Assembly (NCBI RefSeq): GCF_900313035.1
Contig: NZ_OMPS01000048.1
Span: 291,643-355,642 of the forward strand
Length of the DNA stretch: 64,000 bases
From: Ruegeria sp. EL01
Lineage (GTDB): Bacteria; Pseudomonadota; Alphaproteobacteria; Rhodobacterales; Rhodobacteraceae
Direction of reading: 5' to 3'
Below, one piece after another: positions 56,688-64,000 of this stretch; within the stretch, counting starts at the first letter, position 1, and each line of letters opens with the position of its first letter. The notes below the pieces were generated by a model. It ran no database searches and was not told the origin of the DNA. It was given only the letters and a program-made list of their open reading frames with translations. A program made the position numbers and the translations under genes.

Positions 56688-58733
56688 TTATTCGAACTCC
56701 ATAATCACATCATCAACAGCCAGACTGTCACCCGAACCTGCGTTGATCTTGGTCACAACGCCTTTCTTTTCGGCACGCAGGATGTTTTCCATCTTCATCG
56801 CCTCGACCGTGCACAGCGCCTGACCTTCCTGAATTTCCTCGCCAACCTCGACGTTGATCTTCACGATCAGGCCGGGCATCGGGCAAAGCAGCATTTTTGA
56901 CGTATCGGGCGGTAGTTTATCGGGCATCATGCGGGCCAGTTCCGCCTGACGTGGGGTGCGCACATGCACCTTAAGATCAGCGCCGCGATTGCGAATGCGA
57001 AATCCACCGGACACTTTGCCAACCTTCAGAATCAATGGGCTGTCGTCGACGTCCAGAACCGCCAACTGGTTCCCCGGCGTCCAGTCTGATGCCACTCGCA
57101 GCACGCCACCATCCGAGAATGCCACAGTCGAACCGTTTTGATCAGCCTCGATGGTGACCTCGAATTCCCGATCTTGCAACGTGACGACCCAATCAGTGCC
57201 AACCTTGCGCTCGTGGTTGTCCATTCGGCCCGAGACGCGGGCACGTCGAATTTCTGCAACGCGATGCATCGCTGCACAGGAGGCTGCGATACGGCGCAGG
57301 TCAGCTTCGGGCAGTTCAACACCCTCGAATCCATCAGGGTATTCTTCGGCGATGAAAGCAGTTGTCATGTCGCCACTGATGAAAATGGGGTGATCCATGA
57401 CTGCCGAAAGGAACGGCAAGTTGTGCCCAATGCCTTCAACTTCGAAACTGTCCAGCGCCACGCGCATGGCCTCGATCGCCTGATCCCGGGTCGGCGCCCA
57501 GGTACACAGTTTGGCGATCATCGGGTCGTAGTACATGCTGATCTCGCCGCCTTCATAGACGCCGGTGTCATTGCGCACGGCGGCCGCGCCTTCCGGTGCT
57601 TCCCCCTGCCACTTACCATTGATCAACATCGGACCAGCGGCAGTTTCCTGCGGCGGGCGATAACGGGTCAGACGACCGATTGATGGCAGGAAACCACGAT
57701 ACGGATCTTCGGCATACAGCCGGTTTTCGATGGCCCAGCCCGTCAGGGTGACATCATCCTGTGTGATCGACAAAGGCTCACCAGCAGCGACGCGGATCAT
57801 CTGTTCAACCAGATCGACCCCGGTGATCAGCTCGGTTACGGGGTGTTCCACCTGCAGGCGGGTGTTCATTTCGAGGAAATAGAAATTCTTGTCGCCATCG
57901 ACGATGAATTCGACCGTGCCCGCGCTGGCATAGCCCACCGCCTTGGCCAGGGCGACCGATTGCTCGCCCATGGCGCGACGGGTCGCTTCATCCAGGAAGG
58001 GGGATGGTGCTTCTTCCACCACTTTCTGATTCCGGCGCTGGATCGAACATTCGCGCTCGCCCAAATAGACACCGTTGCCATGACTGTCGCAGAGAACCTG
58101 AATTTCGATGTGGCGCGGCTGCGTCACGAATTTCTCGATGAAAATCCGGTCGTCGCCAAAAGAGTTCGCGGCCTCATTCTTCGACGACTGGAACCCTTCG
58201 CGCGCCTCTTCGTCGTTCCAGGCAATCCGCATGCCCTTACCGCCACCTCCGGCACTGGCTTTGATCATCACCGGATAACCGACTTCATTGGAGATCTTCA
58301 CGGCGTCATCCGCATCTTCGATCAGCCCCATATACCCGGGCACGGTCGAGACGTCGGCTTCCTGCGCGATTTTTTTTGACGTGATCTTGTCGCCCATCGC
58401 CTCGATTGCGCCTTTCGGGGGGCCCACAAAGGCAACACCTTCGGCCTCAAGCGCTTCGGCGAATTTGGCGTTTTCCGACAGGAAACCGTAGCCCGGGTGG
58501 ACCGCCTGCGCACCGCTTTGACGGATCGCATCCATGACCTTGTCGATCACAATGTAGGATTGGTTGGCCGGGGCCGGACCTATATGCACAGCCTCATCCG
58601 CCATCTCAACATGCAGAGCCTGACGGTCCGCATCCGAATAGATGGCGATCGTGCCGATGCCCATCTTACGCGCGGTCTTGATAACGCGGCAGGCGATCTC
58701 GCCCCGGTTGGCGATCAGGATCTTGTTGAACAT
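56688..58733 (-). CDS. pccA: Propionyl-CoA carboxylase, biotin-carrying alpha subunit
   Basis: This 681-residue enzyme has biotin carboxylase features (MFNKILIANRGEIACRVIKT; ATP-grasp SAGGGGKGMRIAWNDEEAR; YFLEMNTRLQVEHPVTEL) and a C-terminal biotinyl site (CTVEAMKMENILR). It carboxylates biotin with bicarbonate and ATP, then passes the CO2 to PccB. It lies in a cluster with pccB and scpA on the minus strand. Confidence 0.93.
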   Translation of the reverse strand: MFNKILIANRGEIACRVIKTARKMGIGTIAIYSDADRQALHVEMADEAVHIGPAPANQSYIVIDKVMDAIRQSGAQAVHPGYGFLSENAKFAEALEAEGVAFVGPPKGAIEAMGDKITSKKIAQEADVSTVPGYMGLIEDADDAVKISNEVGYPVMIKASAGGGGKGMRIAWNDEEAREGFQSSKNEAANSFGDDRIFIEKFVTQPRHIEIQVLCDSHGNGVYLGERECSIQRRNQKVVEEAPSPFLDEATRRAMGEQSVALAKAVGYASAGTVEFIVDGDKNFYFLEMNTRLQVEHPVTELITGVDLVEQMIRVAAGEPLSITQDDVTLTGWAIENRLYAEDPYRGFLPSIGRLTRYRPPQETAAGPMLINGKWQGEAPEGAAAVRNDTGVYEGGEISMYYDPMIAKLCTWAPTRDQAIEAMRVALDSFEVEGIGHNLPFLSAVMDHPIFISGDMTTAFIAEEYPDGFEGVELPEADLRRIAASCAAMHRVAEIRRARVSGRMDNHERKVGTDWVVTLQDREFEVTIEADQNGSTVAFSDGGVLRVASDWTPGNQLAVLDVDDSPLILKVGKVSGGFRIRNRGADLKVHVRTPRQAELARMMPDKLPPDTSKMLLCPMPGLIVKINVEVGEEIQEGQALCTVEAMKMENILRAEKKGVVTKINAGSGDSLAVDDVIMEFE

Positions 58734-58766
58734 GTTACGTCCTTTGTCTTGAAGGTCTGAAAACGC

Positions 58767-58804
58767 AAAAACGCCGCCACAGGGCTTTGACCCCGTAGCG
58801 GCGT
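58767..58804 (-). terminator. Terminator between small lipoprotein gene and pccA
   Basis: GCGGCGT and ACGCCGC make a 7-bp stem (58771-58777 with 58798-58804) around a GC-rich loop, with a T run on the minus strand (A's at 58767-58771). It ends transcripts from the lipoprotein gene and isolates pccA from upstream. Confidence 0.7.
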
Positions 58805-58850
58805 GTTGCGCGTTATGTGTTGGGGCGCTGCAGGCCCCAAAGAATGTGTT

Positions 58851-59054
58851 TTAGTTACAGTAGTTCTGTGTCTTGCAATACAGCACGTTGCCGGCTGCAC
58901 CGACCGCAGCGCCGAATAGCGGGTCGGCGCTAAGGACTGCGGCCCCAACTGCGCCAGCGCCGCCGCCCAGCAACGCCTGTTCGCCAGTGGTGTCGCCGCA
59001 GGCCGCAAGGCCCGCACAGGTCGCCAATGCAAAGAAAATCTGTGGGATTCGCAT
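58851..59054 (-). CDS. Small lipoprotein (67 aa)
   Basis: ATG 59054 starts a 67-residue protein with a lipoprotein signal (MRIPQIFFALATCAGLAACG; LAAC lipobox). The mature part is glycine/alanine-rich (EQALLGGGAGAVGAAVLSAD), like entericidin or SPASM-like small Gly-rich lipoproteins, with cysteines in LYCKTQNYC. The long in-frame extension to 59429 crosses a terminator hairpin and is rejected. Function unknown. Confidence 0.65.
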   Translation of the reverse strand: MRIPQIFFALATCAGLAACGDTTGEQALLGGGAGAVGAAVLSADPLFGAAVGAAGNVLYCKTQNYCN

Positions 59055-59185
59055 GTTGTCTGCCCTTCTGATGTTTTTAACTGCTTTGGGTGCAGTTGCC
59101 GGGACAAGGGCCTCACAGGCAATAAACGATGCTGTTGATTGAAGTTTTGCGCAGATTTTTGCCGCTTTTTGCCCAAACCATGAGC

Positions 59186-59233
59186 AAAGAAAAACGCGGG
59201 CAGGATGATGTGGAAACCACAAGCCTGCCCGCG
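59186..59233 (-). terminator. Long hairpin terminator
   Basis: CGCGGGCAGG (59195-59204) and CCTGCCCGCG (59224-59233) form a 10-bp stem; the loop itself holds a TGTGG-AAA-CCACA stem. On the minus strand the T run TTTTTCTTT follows. It fits termination of leftward transcripts from the 59584 gene or an unseen RNA. Confidence 0.7.
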
Positions 59234-59583
59234 GAAGGAAGGGGTACGGAATAGTAGGTGCATGTGCGGCGCAGGCAAAATAGAGCCACACGGCTGCATC
59301 AGAATGCACGGCACAATCAGGGCCGCAAGCAAAGTATTGTTTCCTGTCAGGATTCCGGCTGGTTTCTGCCCATTCGGCGAAACACCGCGCAAATTCGTGC
59401 CGAGCGGAGGCACACGATAATCTGAACACGGGACATCAAGATACCTTTCTGTGCCGCAGCAAAACCTGTAGCTTGACTGGTCCCAGCGTGCCTGCAGTTG
59501 CAACGCCATACCCCGATCCCGCCCCTCAAGGGGCGGAATTTCGTCCTTATGGGCCGGAAGATCTGGCGTCGGGGCGCACATAC
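59234..59583. other. 350-bp stretch without a convincing gene
   Basis: Between the terminator and the 59584 gene no frame with good coding character was found. There is only a 29-codon minus frame (near 59347-59436) and GC-rich sequence. It may hold the leader of the lipoprotein, a small RNA ending at the terminator, or nothing. Confidence 0.4.
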
Positions 59584-59985
59584 TCAGGACACCTCGCCAA
59601 AGAGGTCGGGAAAAGACGCTCGGGCGACATTCAGATCGATCATCAGCAACGCATCATAGCTTGCCGGATCAAACGGATCTTCTGCCGGGATAACCTCGCG
59701 TTCGAACAGCCAACTGATCCGACCCGCGTCCAGATTTCCGCGTTCAAAGGGCTGATCCCCGAAATGCGCCCATAGCGCTTCCATGAAAGCAGCATCCGCA
59801 CGCCGATCCGCCGGTTTACGGTCGCGGAATCTCTCACGCTTGGTCAGCGGAGTGACACCTTTTGGGTTGGCCCGGCGAATGGTGAACTGAAAGTCCGTAC
59901 CCGTCAGGCGGCCAGGAAATCCGCGATGTTTCAGCATTTCGGCCCCTCGATCGCGTTGGTCTTCATCAGGTTGGAAATTTTGCAT
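59584..59985 (-). CDS. Conserved hypothetical protein (133 aa)
   Basis: This 133-residue charged protein includes KPADRRADAAFMEALWAHFG and ends DLFGEVS. No domain, signal or membrane segment is recognised. It lies in the pcc region, a cluster where roseobacters often carry small hypothetical genes. It may be co-expressed with pccB further up. Confidence 0.55.
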   Translation of the reverse strand: MQNFQPDEDQRDRGAEMLKHRGFPGRLTGTDFQFTIRRANPKGVTPLTKRERFRDRKPADRRADAAFMEALWAHFGDQPFERGNLDAGRISWLFEREVIPAEDPFDPASYDALLMIDLNVARASFPDLFGEVS

Positions 59986-60073
59986 CCGTAAAAGGATGGA
60001 ATCATGTTGCGCACCTCCAAAGCCGCACGGTTGGTCTGAGACGTTCTGAGATCATGAAAACAATGGTTCATGG

Positions 60074-60559
60074 TCAGAGTCCCTCCCAGATACACTGGGA
60101 CTGCTCCAGCCGGTAGGCTTCGAAAAACTGCGTTGCATCCGGGGCGGCATCCCCGAATTCAATTGGGCGGTCAGATAGCGAAACAACGACCCGGGCAGGG
60201 TCCAACTGGTGCTGGGCCACATAGGCGATAGCTAATGTCTGACACAGGTGTTCCATGTCTTTTGTAGCCACATCATAGCCGATCCGCCCCACAGAGGATC
60301 CGATCTTTGGCGCAATAAAACGGAACCGCACCCACAACTCGCCGGGGTTATTGTCCAGAAGAACATCGCTCAGGTGAACTGGCTGACCCGAGGGCACCGG
60401 CAACAATGCCTCTGTCTCGGCAAAAACCGGGGTGCCAAAAATGAAAATTATCAGACCAATGGCGCGATCCCGGGCCCGCCAGCGGCAGGCTCCTCCTTCC
60501 GGGATCGCGCGCGCAGTGCTGTTGGCCTGCGCGGTTCTATGTCTGATGAGCTGGATCAT
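60074..60559 (-). CDS. DUF6497-like secreted protein
   Basis: This frame of 161 residues has a hydrophobic, signal-like part near residues 33-47 (AIGLIIFIFGTPVFAETE); the true start may be nearer to it. The mature region (LPVPSGQPVHLSDVLLDNNP then RFIAPKIGSSVGRIGYDVAT) is as in DUF6497, a periplasmic family of Rhodobacterales. Function unknown. Confidence 0.6.
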   Translation of the reverse strand: MIQLIRHRTAQANSTARAIPEGGACRWRARDRAIGLIIFIFGTPVFAETEALLPVPSGQPVHLSDVLLDNNPGELWVRFRFIAPKIGSSVGRIGYDVATKDMEHLCQTLAIAYVAQHQLDPARVVVSLSDRPIEFGDAAPDATQFFEAYRLEQSQCIWEGL

Positions 60560-60636
60560 TCAACTATTTGGCGGTTTTTGTCAAACACGCCTGATTTCAG
60601 GCACCTTCCATGCATTTCGCCACACCTTTCCGAGGG

Positions 60637-62169
60637 TTAAAGCGGAATATTGTCGTGCTTTTTCCACGGGTTTTTCAACTGTTTGCCTCGCAAACTCGCA
60701 AACGCCTTGGAAACGCGGCGGCGGGTCGAATGCGGCATGATCACCTCATCAATAAAGCCACGCTCGGCCGCGACAAACGGGTTGGCAAACCTGTCTTCGT
60801 AGTCCTGCGTATGCTGGGCGATCTTGTCCGCGTCACTAAGGTCTGCGCGGTGAATGATCTCGGTTGCGCCTTTGGCGCCCATCACCGCGATCTCGGCCGT
60901 GGGCCACGCGTAGTTGAAATCGCCGCGCAGATGTTTGGACGCCATAACGTCATAGGCCCCACCGTATGCTTTGCGAGTGATCACAGTCACCTTTGGTACC
61001 GTTGCTTCACCATAGGCAAACAGCAACTTGGCGCCATGTTTGATGACCCCGCCGTACTCCTGACTTGTGCCGGGCAGGAACCCGGGAACATCGACTAAGG
61101 TCAGGATCGGAATCTCGAAGCAATCACAGAAACGAACGAACCGTGCCGCCTTGCGTGAACTGTCGATGTCCAGACACCCGGCCAGAACCATCGGCTGGTT
61201 GGCAACAACACCCACGGTTTGACCCTCCAGACGGATGAAACCGGTGATGATATTCTTGGCAAAATCTTCCTGAATTTCGTAGAAATCACCCTCATCCGCC
61301 ACTTTGGTGATCAGTTCCTTCATGTCGTACGGCGTGTTGGCGTTGTCAGGGATCAACGTGTCCAGAGAGCTTTCGATCCGACCCGGTTCGTCAAAGAACG
61401 GGCGAACGGGCGGCTTCTCGCGATTGTTAAGCGGCAGGAAATCGACAAGGCGTCGTACTTCTGCCAACGCCTCGACATCGTTTTCAAACGCGCCATCCGC
61501 GACTGAAGATTTCTTGGTGTGGGTCGACGCGCCCCCCAGTTCCTCGGCCGTGACAACTTCGTTCGTGACGGTTTTCACGACCTCCGGGCCAGTCACAAAC
61601 ATGTAGGACGTATCTTTGACCATGAAGATAAAGTCTGTCATCGCCGGGCTGTAGACAGCACCACCGGCACAGGGGCCCATGATCACGCTGATCTGCGGCA
61701 CCACGCCCGAGGCCATGATATTACGCTGGAACACTTCGGCGTAGCCCGCCAAAGACGCCACCCCTTCCTGGATTCGCGCCCCGCCCGAGTCGTTAATGCC
61801 GATCACTGGTGCGCCATTTTGCACCGCCATATCCATGATCTTGCAAATCTTCTGCGCGTGGGTTTCCGACAGCGATCCGCCGAAAACAGTGAAATCCTGG
61901 CTGAACACATAAACCATCCGACCGTTGATCGTGCCCCAACCTGTGACGACCCCGTCACCCGCAGGTTTTTGTTTTTCCATTCCGAAATCGGTGCAACGGT
62001 GGCTAACGAACATGTCGAGCTCTTCAAAGCTGCCTTCGTCCAGCAGCAATTCGACACGCTCACGCGCTGTCAATTTTCCGCGCGCATGCTGCGCATCAAT
62101 CCGCCGTTGTCCGCCACCCAGCCGGGCTTCGTTGCGGCGGTCTTCAAGCTCGGAAAGGATGTCTTTCAT
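60637..62169 (-). CDS. pccB: Propionyl-CoA carboxylase beta subunit
   Basis: ATG 62169 ([20 protein letters not shown]) gives 510 residues, the typical length. Carboxyltransferase features include [20 protein letters not shown] and the C-terminal half with [20 protein letters not shown]. It transfers CO2 from biotin to propionyl-CoA. A PccR-type TTTGCAAA element lies 70-80 bp upstream, fitting substrate-induced control. Confidence 0.93.
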   Translation of the reverse strand: MKDILSELEDRRNEARLGGGQRRIDAQHARGKLTARERVELLLDEGSFEELDMFVSHRCTDFGMEKQKPAGDGVVTGWGTINGRMVYVFSQDFTVFGGSLSETHAQKICKIMDMAVQNGAPVIGINDSGGARIQEGVASLAGYAEVFQRNIMASGVVPQISVIMGPCAGGAVYSPAMTDFIFMVKDTSYMFVTGPEVVKTVTNEVVTAEELGGASTHTKKSSVADGAFENDVEALAEVRRLVDFLPLNNREKPPVRPFFDEPGRIESSLDTLIPDNANTPYDMKELITKVADEGDFYEIQEDFAKNIITGFIRLEGQTVGVVANQPMVLAGCLDIDSSRKAARFVRFCDCFEIPILTLVDVPGFLPGTSQEYGGVIKHGAKLLFAYGEATVPKVTVITRKAYGGAYDVMASKHLRGDFNYAWPTAEIAVMGAKGATEIIHRADLSDADKIAQHTQDYEDRFANPFVAAERGFIDEVIMPHSTRRRVSKAFASLRGKQLKNPWKKHDNIPL

Positions 62170-62236
62170 GGCGATAATCCCCTGTAAAATCTGAGCGGAC
62201 CCTATATGTTTCGACGCCTCTGCCAAAGAGGTTTTC

Positions 62237-62290
62237 GGCAAATTTGCAAAGTTTTGGCAACCATAAATTGCCAAAGTGTAAATTTGCTAA
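62237..62290. promoter_or_regulatory. PccR-type operator(s) between pccB and MFS gene
   Basis: TTTGCAAA (62243-62250) is followed after 3 bases by TTGGCAA (62254-62260), and a weaker TTGCCAAA/TTTGCTAA pair follows at 62268-62290. PccR-type regulators are known to bind paired TTTGCAAA boxes. The location is between divergent genes, so one protein may control both. Confidence 0.6.
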
Positions 62291-62352
62291 GTTTCGAATT
62301 GAAGCGGGCAGACGTCTGGCAATCCGGATTTCCGTGACTATACATGTGAACC

Positions 62353-63558
62353 ATGCAGTTCAGTTCGTCTGCGGTTCGCCGCACGCCGCCTTCAATTACA
62401 ACGCTTGTCTTACTCTCGGGGCTGTCAGCCCTGAGTATGAATCTGTTTCTGCCAAGCCTGCCCAACATGGCTCTGCATTTCGAAACCGATTACAAGGTCA
62501 TGCAGCTGTCCATTGCCTTGTACCTGTTGGTTAATGCTGTTCTGCAAATCCTGATCGGTCCGATCGCCGACAAAGCCGGGCGCAGACCAGTGTTGCTGTG
62601 GGGGCTGAGCTTGTTTCTGCTGGCAACCCTTGGCTGCATCTATGCGCCAAGCGCCGAGGTCTTTCTGGCGTTCCGAATGTGCCAGGCGGTGGTAGTGGTC
62701 GGAATGGTCCTGAGCCGTGCGGCCGTTCGCGACCTTTATGATCAAGACCAAGCCGCATCCATGATCGGTTATGTCACAATGGGAATGGCCGTGGTTCCGA
62801 TGATCGGCCCTGCCATTGGAGGATTGCTTGAAGAAAGCTTTGGTTGGAGGGCCAACTTCTGGCTGCCCTTTGCGGTTGGCGCCCTGACCCTGGCCCTGAC
62901 CTACACGGATTTCGGCGAAACCTCGGCCAAAAGCGGCAAGACGCTGCTACAGCAATTCCGGGAATATCCCGAGCTGCTGACGTCTCCGCGGTTCTGGGGT
63001 TATTCATTGTCATCGGCGTTTTCATCAGGTGCGTTTTTTGCCTATCTCGGCGGGGCACCCTTCATTGGCACCGAACTGTTCGGGATGAGCGCTGCCGAAG
63101 TCGGCATTTATTTTGGCGCGCCGGCGGTCGGCTATTTTATCGGCAATTTCATAAGCGGGCGATACTCTGTACGCTTTGGCGTGAATCGCATGGTTCTCTG
63201 GGGATGCTGGCTCAACGCCTTAGGCGTGGCACTTTCCGCCGTTTTATTTCTGGCCGGATTGGGAACCGCGCTTAGCTTCTTTGGCTTTATGACATTCGTC
63301 GGCGTTGGCAACGGGATGACCATCCCAAATGCAACCTCAGGCGCGTTGTCAGTGCGCCCACATCTGGCAGCAACAGCCTCAGGCCTCAGTGGCGCAATCA
63401 TGCTGGGTGGCGGCGCAGGTCTAAGCGCACTTGCCGGTGCCGTTTTGACAAAAGAAACCGGAGCGATGCCACTATTGTGGCTCATGCTTACGACGGCCGT
63501 TCTGGCCATTGCAGCCATCAGTGTTGTTATCTGGCGCGAACGGCAATTGGGGCTCTAA
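62353..63558 (+). CDS. MFS transporter, Bcr/CflA family
   Basis: This 401-residue protein has twelve predicted spans and the Bcr/CflA marks: SMNLFLPSLPNMALHFETDY, the loop GPIADKAGRRPVLLWGLSLF (motif A) and AFRMCQAVVVVGMVLSRAAV. The family exports drugs or metabolites by proton antiport. It lies between pccB and pccR with TTTGCAAA-type sites on both sides, so it may export a propionate-pathway metabolite; that is inference. Confidence 0.82.
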   Translation: MQFSSSAVRRTPPSITTLVLLSGLSALSMNLFLPSLPNMALHFETDYKVMQLSIALYLLVNAVLQILIGPIADKAGRRPVLLWGLSLFLLATLGCIYAPSAEVFLAFRMCQAVVVVGMVLSRAAVRDLYDQDQAASMIGYVTMGMAVVPMIGPAIGGLLEESFGWRANFWLPFAVGALTLALTYTDFGETSAKSGKTLLQQFREYPELLTSPRFWGYSLSSAFSSGAFFAYLGGAPFIGTELFGMSAAEVGIYFGAPAVGYFIGNFISGRYSVRFGVNRMVLWGCWLNALGVALSAVLFLAGLGTALSFFGFMTFVGVGNGMTIPNATSGALSVRPHLAATASGLSGAIMLGGGAGLSALAGAVLTKETGAMPLLWLMLTTAVLAIAAISVVIWRERQLGL

Positions 63559-63577
63559 CGCAGCTTGCCCTCAGGGG

Positions 63578-63598
63578 TTTGCAAAGTTAGCTTGCAAT
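63578..63598. promoter_or_regulatory. PccR-type operator before pccR
   Basis: TTTGCAAA (63578-63585), four bases, then GCTTGCAA (63590-63597) is a good match to a paired TTTGCAAA site. It lies 26 bp before the start of the regulator gene and so probably serves autoregulation. Confidence 0.6.
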
Positions 63599-63623
63599 TT
63601 AAGGAAAGTTGCAAAGGCACCTC

Positions 63624-64000
63624 ATGGGCACCCAGAAACTCTATGCTGGCGCGAAACTACGCGAAATGCGCACACGCCTGACCCTCACACAACGTGAGTT
63701 TGCGTCAAAACTTGGCGTCTCACTGCCCTACCTGAACCAGATGGAAAACAACAACCGACCGATATCAACCACGGTTGTTCTGGCACTGGCGCAGGAATTC
63801 GGGATGGACGTCACCGAACTCAGCACAGGTGACAGCGAGCGTCTGGTCTCGGATATGCGCGAAGCGCTGGCGGACCCGGTTTTTGCGGATGCCCTTCCCC
63901 CATTGGCGGATCTGCGTTTGACCGCCTCAAATGCTCCGGCACTTGCGCGGGCCTTTATCGAATTGCACAGAACATATCGCCAGACCCATGAACGCCTTGC
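63624..64000 (+). CDS. pccR: PccR-type short-chain acyl-CoA regulator (partial)
   Basis: ATG 63624 opens a frame that runs off the window with 125 codons visible. The N-terminal XRE HTH (LREMRTRLTLTQREFASKLG then VSLPYLNQMENNNRPISTTV) is followed by a helical linker, as in PccR/MccR/ScfR-type regulators with a C-terminal DUF2083 domain. PccR activates propionyl-CoA carboxylase genes in Rhodobacter relatives. Neighbouring pccB and nearby TTTGCAAA sites support the call. Confidence 0.82.
   Translation, partial: MGTQKLYAGAKLREMRTRLTLTQREFASKLGVSLPYLNQMENNNRPISTTVVLALAQEFGMDVTELSTGDSERLVSDMREALADPVFADALPPLADLRLTASNAPALARAFIELHRTYRQTHERL

Noticed and set aside
61519-62187. A 222-codon plus-strand frame within pccB
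   Set aside because: It is the antisense shadow of the carboxylase beta subunit, which has clear motifs on the other strand.

Overview
The window looks like a chromosome segment of a marine alphaproteobacterium of the Rhodobacterales (roseobacter group). The host genes point that way: a short prolyl-tRNA synthetase, an HdaA-type DnaA regulator, a propionyl-CoA carboxylase/methylmalonyl-CoA mutase cluster with a PccR-type regulator and TTTGCAAA operators, DUF2478, DUF4174 and DUF6497 proteins, and GC-rich codon use. This is inferred from gene content; no database search was run.

Positions 1 to about 34,480 are a temperate prophage whose left end lies outside the window. Its virion genes (minus strand, 1-11,900) follow a T7-like podovirus plan: tail tubular B-like and A-like proteins, capsid, scaffold, a T7-type head-tail connector (portal), the large terminase and a candidate small terminase. 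Upstream on the same strand (11,900-17,234) is a replication module: DnaB helicase, an O-like initiator gene that contains iterons, a RuvC-like resolvase, an HNH-AP2 endonuclease and small proteins. It ends in a clear terminator. An immunity region (17,961-20,280) divides leftward from rightward genes. It has two short regulators, at least five copies of a 16-bp operator (ATAGTT-N4-AACTAT, one imperfect) plus one weaker match, and, unexpectedly, a complete LuxR-type receptor gene followed by a LuxI-type acyl-homoserine-lactone synthase gene. The rightward early operon (20,280-34,376) carries an HTH/GIY-YIG fusion, a RecE-like exonuclease, adenine and cytosine DNA methyltransferases, a YadA-anchor-like small outer-membrane protein, many short overlapping genes, and an excisionase/integrase pair. 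It abuts the 3' half of a tRNA-like gene, the likely attachment site. Lysis genes were not found and may lie beyond the left edge.

Positions 34,500-64,000 are ordinary host chromosome. In order: a PLP racemase-fold/aldonolactone oxidase pair; DUF2478; a lipoprotein facing a c-type cytochrome; the LolCD lipoprotein exporter; proS; an FAD oxidoreductase with a 2-oxoglutarate dioxygenase; an AI-2E-family permease, hdaA and Ppx/GppA run; a nuclease, J-domain, GNAT and VOC run; and a propionate-catabolism block (scpA, pccA, pccB, MFS transporter, pccR).

The most notable system is the prophage-borne luxR-luxI pair. It sits inside the lysis-lysogeny control region, is bracketed by repressor operators, shares a candidate regulatory element with the phage XRE regulator, and has the luxI ribosome-binding site buried in a hairpin. 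The inferred job is to let the prophage both make and sense an acyl-homoserine lactone and tie that to its genetic switch.
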